Positions 33,831-41,367 of a stretch of 42,542 nt of DNA are shown here, in pieces. This DNA comes from an uncultured Desulfuromonadales bacterium (GTDB taxonomy: Bacteria > Desulfobacterota > Desulfuromonadia > Desulfuromonadales > Geopsychrobacteraceae). Numbering within the stretch: the first letter of the stretch is position 1; each line of letters starts with the position of its first letter. Where the stretch lies: contig CAMYNR010000013.1 of assembly GCA_947259715.1 (NCBI GenBank), positions 1-42,542 of the forward strand, in the 5' to 3' direction. The notes under the pieces are model-generated. The model did not search any database and was not told the origin of the DNA. It saw only the letters and a list, made by a program, of their open reading frames with translations. The translations under genes were made by a program, and so were the position numbers.

Positions 33831-36254
33831 TCAAGCGTCCTTTTTAACGGTCTTTTTTGCCGGAGCCTTCTTAGCAGTAGTTTTCTTTGCTGGAGCCTTT
33901 TTCGCCGCGGTCTTGGTTGCGGTGGTTTTCTTGGCTGTGGTCTTTTTCTTTGCCGGAGCTTTTTTGGCGGCCGGTTTTTTCTCCGGCGGGATCAGCTCCT
34001 TTTCCCAGTCGCACTCTTCCTGCGGGCAGCGTTGGACTGTTCCCCAGCGCTTGGTGGTCTTGATCTCGGTCAGCGGCCAGCTGCACTTCGGACAGGCTTC
34101 CGCTTTGGGCGGATTCCACAGGGCGTATTTGCATTTTGGGTAGCGATTGCAGGAGTAGAAGATTTTTCCGTAGCGGCTCTTCTTCTCCATCATCTCCCCT
34201 TCGTTGCACTGCGGGCAACCGATATCCAGCGCCTTCGGCTTCTCCAGCGGCTGAATGTTCTTGCAGTCGGGGTAGGCGCTGCAGGCGAGGAACTTGCCGT
34301 AACGACCGGTTTTGATCAACATGCCGGCGCCGCATTTGTCGCATTTTTCTTCCGACATCACCGGCTCTTCGGCTTCACTGCCGTCGCTGTTCAGAGGCTC
34401 GGTGTGGCGGCAATCGGGAAAACCGGAGCAGGCCAGAAAGCGTCCGGAACGGCCGAGCTTGATGACCAGCTCTTTACTGCACTCCGGGCAGACCTTGTCG
34501 GTTTTTTCAGTGGTCACATCCGCCTTGCTGACCTCCTTGTCCTTCTTCTGCAGCAGAGCAATAAAGGGGTCCCAGAACTGCTTGACCGCCGGGGTCCAGG
34601 CCTTTTCTCCGCGGGAGATGGCGTCCAGGTCCTCTTCCAGTTCAGCGGTGAAGTCGTAGTCAACGTACTGGCTGAAGTGGTCGACCAGCAGTTTTGAGAC
34701 CACCCGGCCGGTATCCTCAGGGAAGAAAGTGCGTTTTTCCAACCGCACGTATTTGCGGGTCACCAGGGTGTTCATGATGCTGGCGTAGGTCGAAGGGCGG
34801 CCGATGCCGTATTCTTCCAGGGTTTTGACCAGGCTGGCTTCGGTGAAGCGCGGCGGTGGCTGGGTGAAGTGCTGCTCGGGGGTCAGCTCTTCCTTTGTCA
34901 GTTTTTCGCCTTCATTCAGCGGTGGCAGCAGGCCTTCCTTGTTTTCATCGTCGCCGTTGTCGGTGCCTTCGATGTAGAGCGCCATGAAGCCGGGAAAGCG
35001 GATCACCTGGCCGCTGGCGCGGAAGCTGTACTGCTCGCCGGCAGCGATATCGACGGTGGTGGCGTCGAAGATTGCCTGGGCCATCTGCGAGGCGACGGTG
35101 CGCTTCCAGATCAGGGTGTAGAGGCGCAGCTGATCGGAGCTGAGGTAGGGCTTGACCAGTTGCGGGGTCCGGGCGATCGAAGTCGGCCGCACCGCCTCGT
35201 GGGCTTCCTGGGCGTTTTTGCTCTTATTTTTGAAAGTCCGCGGTTTATCCAGCGCGTAGGATTCATCATAGAGCTTGCAGATCACCTCGCGCGCTTCGGT
35301 GGTGGCTACTTCAGAAAGAGCCACCGAGTCGGTTCGCATGTAGGTGATCAGACCGTGGGTGCCATCGTCGACCTCGACCCCTTCGTAGAGTTTCTGCGCC
35401 ACGGTCATGGTTTTACGGGCTGAGAAGCCGAGCTTTCGGCTGGCCTCCTGCTGCAGGGTACTGGTTGTGAATGGCGGCGCCGGGTTGCGTTTGCGCTGCT
35501 TCTTCTCCAGTTTACTGACCGAGAAGTCAGTCTGCTGCAGCAGGGCAAGGATCTCTTCCGCCTGCTGCTGGTTTTCGATGGCGAACTTGCCAAGGCTTTT
35601 ACCGTCCTTGGCGTGCAGTTTGGCACTGAACTGGCTGTCTGCGGCGTTGGCCAGCAGGGCTTGGATGCTCCAGTACTCGCGCGGCTCAAAGGCTTCAATG
35701 TCCGTTTCCCGCTCACAGATCAGGCGCAGTGCAACCGACTGCACCCGGCCGGCGGAGAGGCCGTAGCGGATCTTTTTCCAGAGAAAGGGAGAGAGGTTGA
35801 AGCCGACCAGATAATCGAGGATCGAGCGGGCTTGCTGGGCATCGACCAGGTCGCGGGCAATCGAACGCGGGTTGGCCATCGCTTCCTCGATCGCCGGCTT
35901 GGTGATCTCGTGGAAAGTGACCCGTTTGACCTTTGGCTTGTCGGCGTTTTCATCAATCCCCAAGGCTTCCAGCAGGTGCCAGGCGATCGCTTCCCCCTCG
36001 CGGTCGAGGTCAGTTGCGAGGATCAGTTCATCGCTCTTGGCGACCTCTTTCTTCAGGGTCGAGATATGCTTCTGGCTTTCCGGAAGAACATGATACTTGG
36101 GGGTGAAATCGTGTTCCGTGTCGACCGAGCCCTGCTTACTTGGCAAAGCGCGGACGTGCCCGTAGGAGGCGAGGACCTTGAAGCCCTTGCCGAGAAATTT
36201 TTCGATGGTTTTTGCTTTGGCCGGTGATTCGACAATAACCAGTGATTGGGCCAT
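33831..36254 (-). CDS. topA: DNA topoisomerase I with lysine-rich tail
   Basis: TopA relaxes negative supercoils by cutting one strand. The 807-residue protein has the Toprim domain (VIVESPAKAKTIEKFLG and DLDREGEAIAWH), the catalytic Tyr in GLITYMRTDS, and the TOPO IA central domains. Four C4-type zinc-finger modules follow (about 585-755), each starting CPxC or CDKC. The last 50 residues are nearly all Lys, Ala, Pro and Thr (AKKAPAKK-type repeats), like a histone H1 tail. The tail would bind DNA without sequence choice. The dprA-smg-topA neighbourhood is conserved in many Gram-negatives. Confidence 0.97.
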   Translation of the reverse strand: MAQSLVIVESPAKAKTIEKFLGKGFKVLASYGHVRALPSKQGSVDTEHDFTPKYHVLPESQKHISTLKKEVAKSDELILATDLDREGEAIAWHLLEALGIDENADKPKVKRVTFHEITKPAIEEAMANPRSIARDLVDAQQARSILDYLVGFNLSPFLWKKIRYGLSAGRVQSVALRLICERETDIEAFEPREYWSIQALLANAADSQFSAKLHAKDGKSLGKFAIENQQQAEEILALLQQTDFSVSKLEKKQRKRNPAPPFTTSTLQQEASRKLGFSARKTMTVAQKLYEGVEVDDGTHGLITYMRTDSVALSEVATTEAREVICKLYDESYALDKPRTFKNKSKNAQEAHEAVRPTSIARTPQLVKPYLSSDQLRLYTLIWKRTVASQMAQAIFDATTVDIAAGEQYSFRASGQVIRFPGFMALYIEGTDNGDDENKEGLLPPLNEGEKLTKEELTPEQHFTQPPPRFTEASLVKTLEEYGIGRPSTYASIMNTLVTRKYVRLEKRTFFPEDTGRVVSKLLVDHFSQYVDYDFTAELEEDLDAISRGEKAWTPAVKQFWDPFIALLQKKDKEVSKADVTTEKTDKVCPECSKELVIKLGRSGRFLACSGFPDCRHTEPLNSDGSEAEEPVMSEEKCDKCGAGMLIKTGRYGKFLACSAYPDCKNIQPLEKPKALDIGCPQCNEGEMMEKKSRYGKIFYSCNRYPKCKYALWNPPKAEACPKCSWPLTEIKTTKRWGTVQRCPQEECDWEKELIPPEKKPAAKKAPAKKKTTAKKTTATKTAAKKAPAKKTTAKKAPAKKTVKKDA

Positions 36255-36334
36255 CTGCTCCTCTATTTCGAAACTTTAAATTTAATAGCTGTTGCTTGCC
36301 TGATAATGAGCACGATTTTTAGCATAGCAGAAAT

Positions 36335-36361
36335 AAAAAAAGGCTGCGGCAATGCGCAGCC
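36335..36361 (-). terminator. Terminator after smg
   Basis: On the minus strand a 7-bp GGCTGCG stem (36355-36361 with 36342-36348) with a six-base loop is followed by seven T. It lies eight bases after the smg stop and separates smg from topA. Confidence 0.85.
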
Positions 36362-36369
36362 CGTTTTAC

Positions 36370-36849
36370 TTAGTGGTAGATTCGGGCCCAGTCGTTTTCC
36401 ATGAAGCAGTCGACCTCCCGTTGCCAGAGATTGTTCGATTTTGACAGCAGCGTCAGGGCGGCTATCATTTTCATCTCTTGCAGGCCGATCGGATCTTCGG
36501 CGCCGCGCACCGCGCGTTCGATGATCTCTTCCTGATTGTCATCGGTCAACAGGCCCATGGCGCGCAAGCGGATGAGAAAACCGAGCGCTTCGCTGGAAAT
36601 CGCCTGCTGTTCTTCCCAGCTGTAGATCCGGTAGGTCGGTTTGACCAGCGGAGCGCCGGCGAGATCTTGTTCACCGGGCAGCTGCAGAGCGACCGATTCC
36701 ATCCAGGAAAAGGCGTCATTGATCTCTTCCGCCTCAAAACCGACCGACATCAACTCGGCGACCAGCTCCTGCTCGTTGATGGGAGCGTCTTCTGCACCTA
36801 ATACATATTTGGCAATCAGGTTGACAATCGCCAGGACTCGTTCGCGCAA
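36370..36849 (-). CDS. smg: Smg/DUF494 protein
   Basis: The 159-residue, mostly helical acidic protein matches the Smg family (MRERVLAIVNLIAKYVL at the start, AEEINDAFSWMESV, LGFLIRLRAMGLL). The family is encoded next to dprA and topA in many proteobacteria. Its biochemical role is not known. No TM helix or metal motif is seen. It is separated from dprA by 133 bases with no clear terminator. Confidence 0.85.
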   Translation of the reverse strand: MRERVLAIVNLIAKYVLGAEDAPINEQELVAELMSVGFEAEEINDAFSWMESVALQLPGEQDLAGAPLVKPTYRIYSWEEQQAISSEALGFLIRLRAMGLLTDDNQEEIIERAVRGAEDPIGLQEMKMIAALTLLSKSNNLWQREVDCFMENDWARIYH

Positions 36850-36982
36850 AGGGCCTCCAGGCAGGCATTCGTTTTTAGCCTGCAGTGTCTAGGATACGCG
36901 TTTCTCAAACGACCGCGTACAAACAGCGGGACAGCCTTCAGCTCTGGTGGTTGTGGATAAGGTCATGAAATCCATGTCCTTT

Positions 36983-38071
36983 TCAGAGTTGGCCGCGAAT
37001 GTATTGATTTCCCGGCAACATTTGAACACCACCCCGGAGTTCTAGGTCGAGTAAAATAGCCGAAAGCTCCATGGGAGTCAAGCCGCATTTCCGGCCGATT
37101 TCGTCGATATGCTGCGGTTCATGGCCAAGCTGCTGATAGATCTTCAGTGCCGCTCCCTGCAGCTGGTCAGCAAATCTGTTGATGGCCTTTTGCTGTTGCC
37201 GGTTCAGTCGATTCGGCCAGAGGCAGTGCAGGATGTCGTCAACTTCAGTGACCAGCTGAGCCCCCTCTTTCAGCAGTCGGTTCGGTCCTTTGCTGTAGGG
37301 GTTTTGCACCGCTCCCGGTGTCGCAAACAGCTCGCGGCCCTGCTCCAGGGCAAAATCACCGGTAATCAATGAGCCGCTTTTGGCTGCCGCTTCGACGATC
37401 AGAACGCCACGGCTCAGACCGCTGATGATCCGATTGCGACCGGGAAAATGTCCAGCCAGAGGTGGGGTTCCTGGAGCATATTCGCTGATAATCGCGTTCT
37501 TTTCGCAGATTTGATGGAAGATCTGAGCATTTTCAGGAGGGTAGATCCGATCGATGCCGCAGCCGAGCACGGCAATGGTTGGTCCGCCTGCTTCCAGCGC
37601 ACCGCGGTGGGCGGCGGTATCGACGCCGCGGGCCAGGCCGCTGACCACGCAGATATTATGTGCGGCCAATTGACCCGCCAGCTCCTCGGCCAGGTGAAGC
37701 CCGGCGGTGGTGGCGCGTCTGGAGCCGACAATCGCAAAGCACTCCGTTTCTGGCAATTGACCGCGCACATAGAGCAGGGCCGGGGGGTCGTGAATCTGTT
37801 TCAGGAGAGAGGGGTATTCCCGATCCCAGTAGCTCAGCAGCTGGACGCCGAGAGCGTCGAGCTGTTTAAGGGTTGTCTGCAGCAGGGGAGCATCTGGCGG
37901 CAGGATATTGCCGATGACGCGTTCGCTAAGGCCGGCCGCTTTGAGCTGTTTGGGGCTGGCCTGTAGTGCGCAGTTGAAATCGCTGAAGTAAGCCTTCAGT
38001 TTGAACAGCGCCAGCCGGCCAAGACCGGGCGTCAGGTGCAGGCGCAGCAGGTTAACCGCAGTTCGGTTCAT
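36983..38071 (-). CDS. dprA: DNA-processing protein DprA
   Basis: DprA loads RecA on incoming single-stranded DNA during natural transformation; it is also kept in bacteria not known to be competent. The Rossmann-like core shows AIVGSRRATTAGLHLAEELA, VVSGLARGVDTAAHRGALEAGGPTIAVLGCGIDRIYPPEN, and FPGRNRIISGLSRGVLIVEAAAKSGSL. It has an N-terminal SAM-like region and a C-terminal winged-helix (DML1-like) domain (about 290-360). 362 residues is normal. No other competence gene is in the window. Confidence 0.95.
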   Translation of the reverse strand: MNRTAVNLLRLHLTPGLGRLALFKLKAYFSDFNCALQASPKQLKAAGLSERVIGNILPPDAPLLQTTLKQLDALGVQLLSYWDREYPSLLKQIHDPPALLYVRGQLPETECFAIVGSRRATTAGLHLAEELAGQLAAHNICVVSGLARGVDTAAHRGALEAGGPTIAVLGCGIDRIYPPENAQIFHQICEKNAIISEYAPGTPPLAGHFPGRNRIISGLSRGVLIVEAAAKSGSLITGDFALEQGRELFATPGAVQNPYSKGPNRLLKEGAQLVTEVDDILHCLWPNRLNRQQQKAINRFADQLQGAALKIYQQLGHEPQHIDEIGRKCGLTPMELSAILLDLELRGGVQMLPGNQYIRGQL

Positions 38072-38146
38072 GTCTCATCCCCTCCAATAATGTGGCAGTA
38101 CTGAAATCTGATTGGCAGCTATCCGTTGTGAGCGGATAGAAAATAA

Positions 38147-38177
38147 CAAAGGGATTGAAGCAGCTTCAATCCCTTTG
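38147..38177 (-). terminator. Hairpin, probable terminator of the LysM gene
   Basis: A perfect 14-bp inverted repeat (38147-38160 with 38164-38177, three-base loop) lies 32 bases past the LysM stop. On the minus strand it is followed by TTATTTTC, a weak T-rich tract. A second 7-bp inverted repeat (CTATCCG/CGGATAG, 38119-38139) follows. Confidence 0.6.
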
Positions 38178-38208
38178 ATGGAAATATTTTGAATCTATTT
38201 GGCGCCTG

Positions 38209-39219
38209 TCAGTTGTTGACGACCCTGACATGATCACCGATGAAGATGGCGTCAACGCTCTTGATAATCACCGCCGAAGCAGTGCTGGCGCTGGTATCGA
38301 CCACCACTGCTGCACCCAGAACCTGGTCGGGAAGTTCAATCTCGCCGGCAATTTTTACCATCTCATCAGAGGCTTTGCGCGGCCGGAAGATATAGAGCAG
38401 GTTCCCGGTTTGCAGGCCATCATCGCTGCCCAGGTTGATAAAGACGATGTCGGTCGTCCCTTGGGTAAGTTTCGTGTCGCGCCCGGCGATGATGAATCCC
38501 GCAGCATCGCTGGTGCCGCGCTGCAAGGTGATCTCCTTCACCGGTGGAATGTAATCGAACAGTTCGGCGCCCCGCTCAACTTCACGGTAAACCTCGCCTA
38601 ATTTTGCCGCGAAGGTCTGTCCGGTTCTGCCGGTGACCTGAAGGAACCCGAGGTTGCTCATCAGGGTGCCGATGAGCTCTTTGGTCACCGGGTGGTAGAC
38701 TTCGCGGCCGGCCTGGTAGAGACCATAGGTGTCGCCGACAATGACCTGGCTGGCATCGCGCATCTTAACAAAAACCTGGTCATTTTCGGTCAGCAGAACC
38801 CGATTGTCGACGGAATCGACCAGCATTCCCAGCGGCTGTTCAGCGGAGAGAATAAAGCCGGTGCCGCTGCCAGTCGATTTGACGGTTATGACAGCCTCGC
38901 TCTCCGGCAGCTCATCGAGAGTTAAATTAGCAGGCGACTCTCCCGCCCCCGGATAGGCCGGCAGGATTTCCAGGCGGCCGTTCAGGATGCGAACTTTCTG
39001 GCCGGGGAAAATCAGGTGAGGATTGGTCACCTTGGGATTTCTGGCCCACATGTTCGGCCAGTAGTAGGGATCATTCATAAAGCGCTTGGAGAGGCCCCAG
39101 AGGGTATCCCCCTTTTTGATGGTATAAATCTGCCCTTCCTCTGCCAAGCTGGGAAATGCGGTGGCCAGAACCAGCAGCAGGGTCAACAGTGATAACCGGC
39201 GAAAGATCGAATGTGTCAT
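38209..39219 (-). CDS. Secreted LysM peptidoglycan-binding protein
   Basis: The 336-residue protein has a signal peptide (hydrophobic about residues 10-22, cleavage after SLAEE or nearby). One LysM domain follows (about 30-80: YTIKKGDTLWGLSKRFMNDPYYWPNMWARNP, HLIFPGQKVRIL), then about 250 residues of mostly beta-rich sequence without a named domain. It probably sits in the periplasm bound to peptidoglycan. It follows the TPR lipoprotein gene by 32 bases and is likely cotranscribed. No catalytic motif for an amidase or peptidase is seen. Confidence 0.85.
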   Translation of the reverse strand: MTHSIFRRLSLLTLLLVLATAFPSLAEEGQIYTIKKGDTLWGLSKRFMNDPYYWPNMWARNPKVTNPHLIFPGQKVRILNGRLEILPAYPGAGESPANLTLDELPESEAVITVKSTGSGTGFILSAEQPLGMLVDSVDNRVLLTENDQVFVKMRDASQVIVGDTYGLYQAGREVYHPVTKELIGTLMSNLGFLQVTGRTGQTFAAKLGEVYREVERGAELFDYIPPVKEITLQRGTSDAAGFIIAGRDTKLTQGTTDIVFINLGSDDGLQTGNLLYIFRPRKASDEMVKIAGEIELPDQVLGAAVVVDTSASTASAVIIKSVDAIFIGDHVRVVNN

Positions 39220-39251
39220 CGGGTCCCTCTCAATTGAAGCCTGGCGCAGTT

Positions 39252-39935
39252 TTACTGCGACTCATCACTCCGGTAAGAATGTTGCGCTTCCGGGCTGTTC
39301 GGGAAGCGGCGGCGCAACTGTTCAAGAAGATCTTCGGCTTGAGCATTCAGGTTCTGCTGACGGTAGAGTTGCGCCATGCGGAGGAGAGCCGCTGGAGCTT
39401 TCTCATGGGCTTGCGGATCGCCGACCAGCTGCCGATAAGTGGCCATTGCACCCGTCAGGTTGCCCTGGGAGGACTGGGCATTGGCGAGCCAGAACCGGGC
39501 GTTGGTGCTATATTGGTGAGCTGGAAACTGGTTGATGAAGCGTCGAAAGCCGGTTTCCGCCTCGGCAAAACGGCCGCTGGCCAGGGCGGAGAATGCGGCC
39601 AGGTAGGAAGAGGCCGATTCGGTCAGCGCAGCAAGCTCCTGCCGGGCGCCGAGAGGAACTCGGATCTCGGACGCTGGTGGCGATGTGCCGCTGATACTGC
39701 TTTCAATCTGGGTGGTAACCAGGTTATCCCCCGCCAGTTGCAGCTGAAGATCATTGAACTGCTGCTGCAGGTTCTCCAATTGCCGGGCTTGCTCTTGCTG
39801 TTGCTCTGCCATTTGCGTGAGCTGCTGTTTCAGCGCCAGAGAGGATCCTGCCTGCGGCGCGCAAGCGCTCAGATAAAAAGCGCAGAACAGTGCGCTTGCC
39901 AACCAGAAAAATCGCTTACTGCGGTGGGGGATCAT
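39252..39935 (-). CDS. CpoB/YbgF-like TPR lipoprotein
   Basis: The 227-residue protein has a type II signal with lipobox LSAC (Cys at about residue 25), so it is a lipoprotein. A Gln-rich coiled coil follows (about 33-75), as in the trimerising N-terminus of CpoB. Three or four TPR units complete it (about 105-220: YLAAFSALASGRFAEAETGFRRFI, ANAQSSQGNLTGAMATYRQLV). CpoB links peptidoglycan synthesis with Tol-Pal driven outer-membrane constriction. Here tol-pal genes are not next to it, and LysM is. The start is ATG 39935 with a promoter candidate upstream. Confidence 0.85.
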   Translation of the reverse strand: MIPHRSKRFFWLASALFCAFYLSACAPQAGSSLALKQQLTQMAEQQQEQARQLENLQQQFNDLQLQLAGDNLVTTQIESSISGTSPPASEIRVPLGARQELAALTESASSYLAAFSALASGRFAEAETGFRRFINQFPAHQYSTNARFWLANAQSSQGNLTGAMATYRQLVGDPQAHEKAPAALLRMAQLYRQQNLNAQAEDLLEQLRRRFPNSPEAQHSYRSDESQ

Positions 39936-39990
39936 CAGAATTTGACTGTCCTTCGAGAGTAAAAACGAAAATAAAAACTAATTTTTAAAA

Positions 39991-40017
39991 ATTATAGGCT
40001 TATTAACAAGTTGTCAA
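39991..40017 (-). promoter_or_regulatory. Promoter with perfect -35 and -10 boxes, 15-bp spacer
   Basis: On the minus strand TTGACA (40017-40012) and TATAAT (39996-39991) are both perfect consensus but only 15 bases apart, two short of the optimum. Transcription would begin near 39984, about 50 bases before the TPR lipoprotein ATG. Confidence 0.55.
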
Positions 40018-40140
40018 GTTTGAAACTGGCTGGGAGGTCAAGATTTCCGCGCTGAAAGGGTGCTGCCCCCGGCATTTTATTGTGTTATGCTCCCCGGGTT
40101 AATTTTGCTGGTCAAGCGGTCAGCAGAGAAAAGGACCGGA

Positions 40141-41367
40141 ATGAAGGAACAAAACAGACCCCGCCGACCCGAGCTACTGCTGCCAGCCGGAGATATGGCG
40201 AAATTGAAGACAGCGATCCGTTTCGGCGCCGACGCGGTCTACCTGGGCAGCGAAACATTCGGCCTGCGTGCCCACGCCGGCAACTTCACTGTCGCACAGC
40301 TAAAAGAAGCCCGGGAGCTGACCCGGACGGCCGGGGTGGCTATCTATTTAACTTTGAATGCGTCCTTGCGACCGGCTGAATTCAATGCTCTGGAAGACCT
40401 TCTGGAGGAGCTGAAGCCGCTCGACCTGGACGCGTATATTCTTGCTGACCCAGGCGTTTTAAGCAGCGTCCGCCGGGTCGATCCGCAACGTCCCATTCAT
40501 ATCTCAACCCAGGCGAACAGTTGTAATCCGCAGACCGCTGAATTCTGGCGTGGCAATGGCGCCAGCCGGATCAACCTGGCCCGCGAGCTAACGCTGGCCG
40601 ATATCCAGAGCTTTCGACCGCTGACCGAGGTTGAGCTGGAGTGTTTTATCCATGGGGCGATGTGCGTTGCCCATTCCGGTCGCTGTTTATTGTCAGCCGC
40701 CCTGTTGGAGCGCAGCGCCAATCGTGGTGATTGTGCTCAGCCCTGTCGCTGGCATTACAGCCTGGTCGAGGAGACCCGGCCGGGTCAAAGCTTTGCCATC
40801 GAAGAAGATCAGCATGGCAGTTATATCATGAACAGTCGCGACCTGTGTCTAATCGAGCAGCTACCGCAGCTGATTGCCGCCGGAATCGACAGTTTCAAGG
40901 TCGAGGGGCGGATGAAGAGCCTTTATTATGTGGCGACCACCGCCCGTATTTACCGCGATGCCATCGATCGGCTCACAGTAGACCCCAGCGATTTCGATCC
41001 AGGCTGGCGCGAAGAATTGGAGAAGGTCAGTCATCGACCCTATGACAGTGGCTTCTTGCTCGGCAGGGAAGATGCAAAGATCCATCCGCTTGACACCCAT
41101 TATATCCGCACCCACGACTTTGTCGGCTTTGTCCGCCAAAATGAGGCAGGGCTCTGGGTCGAGGGGCGCAATCGCTTTCTGCTTGGAGATGAGGTCGAGT
41201 TGATCGGCCCGCAGATGCGCCAGGAAAAATTCGTCGTCAATGAAATCCTCAACTTCTCCGGTGAGGCCTTAAGCGCCGGTCAACCGAACTCGCAACTGCG
41301 GATCGCGCTGCCCGCCTGGGCCGAGGAGGGTGATCTGATCCGCCGCAAGCGACCATCCCTGCCATGA
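40141..41367 (+). CDS. trhP: U32 peptidase-family protein, TrhP (YegQ) type
   Basis: The 408-residue protein starts PELLLPAGDMAKLKTAIRFGADAVYLG and carries the U32 signature ECFIHGAMCVAHSGRCLLS. It also has the TrhP-like blocks PIHISTQANSCNPQTAEFW and GSYIMNSRDLCLIEQLP. TrhP-type proteins hydroxylate U34 of certain tRNAs using prephenate and an iron-sulfur cluster. Several Cys residues around 210-235 (GRC, RGDCAQPC) fit a cluster site. I chose ATG 40141 (AAAAGGACCGGA upstream); the frame is open back to 40060 but with no ribosome site. It overlaps the next gene by four bases. U32 members also include UbiU/V and RlhA, but the YegQ-like blocks favour TrhP. Confidence 0.82.
   Translation: MKEQNRPRRPELLLPAGDMAKLKTAIRFGADAVYLGSETFGLRAHAGNFTVAQLKEARELTRTAGVAIYLTLNASLRPAEFNALEDLLEELKPLDLDAYILADPGVLSSVRRVDPQRPIHISTQANSCNPQTAEFWRGNGASRINLARELTLADIQSFRPLTEVELECFIHGAMCVAHSGRCLLSAALLERSANRGDCAQPCRWHYSLVEETRPGQSFAIEEDQHGSYIMNSRDLCLIEQLPQLIAAGIDSFKVEGRMKSLYYVATTARIYRDAIDRLTVDPSDFDPGWREELEKVSHRPYDSGFLLGREDAKIHPLDTHYIRTHDFVGFVRQNEAGLWVEGRNRFLLGDEVELIGPQMRQEKFVVNEILNFSGEALSAGQPNSQLRIALPAWAEEGDLIRRKRPSLP

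Noticed and set aside
38119-38139. TTGTGAGCGGATA, identical to 13 bases of the E. coli lac operator, inside a CTATCCG/CGGATAG inverted repeat.
   Set aside because: It lies between the dprA start and the LysM stop, next to a terminator hairpin, with no sugar genes near. A 13-base match is not enough to propose a LacI-type site.
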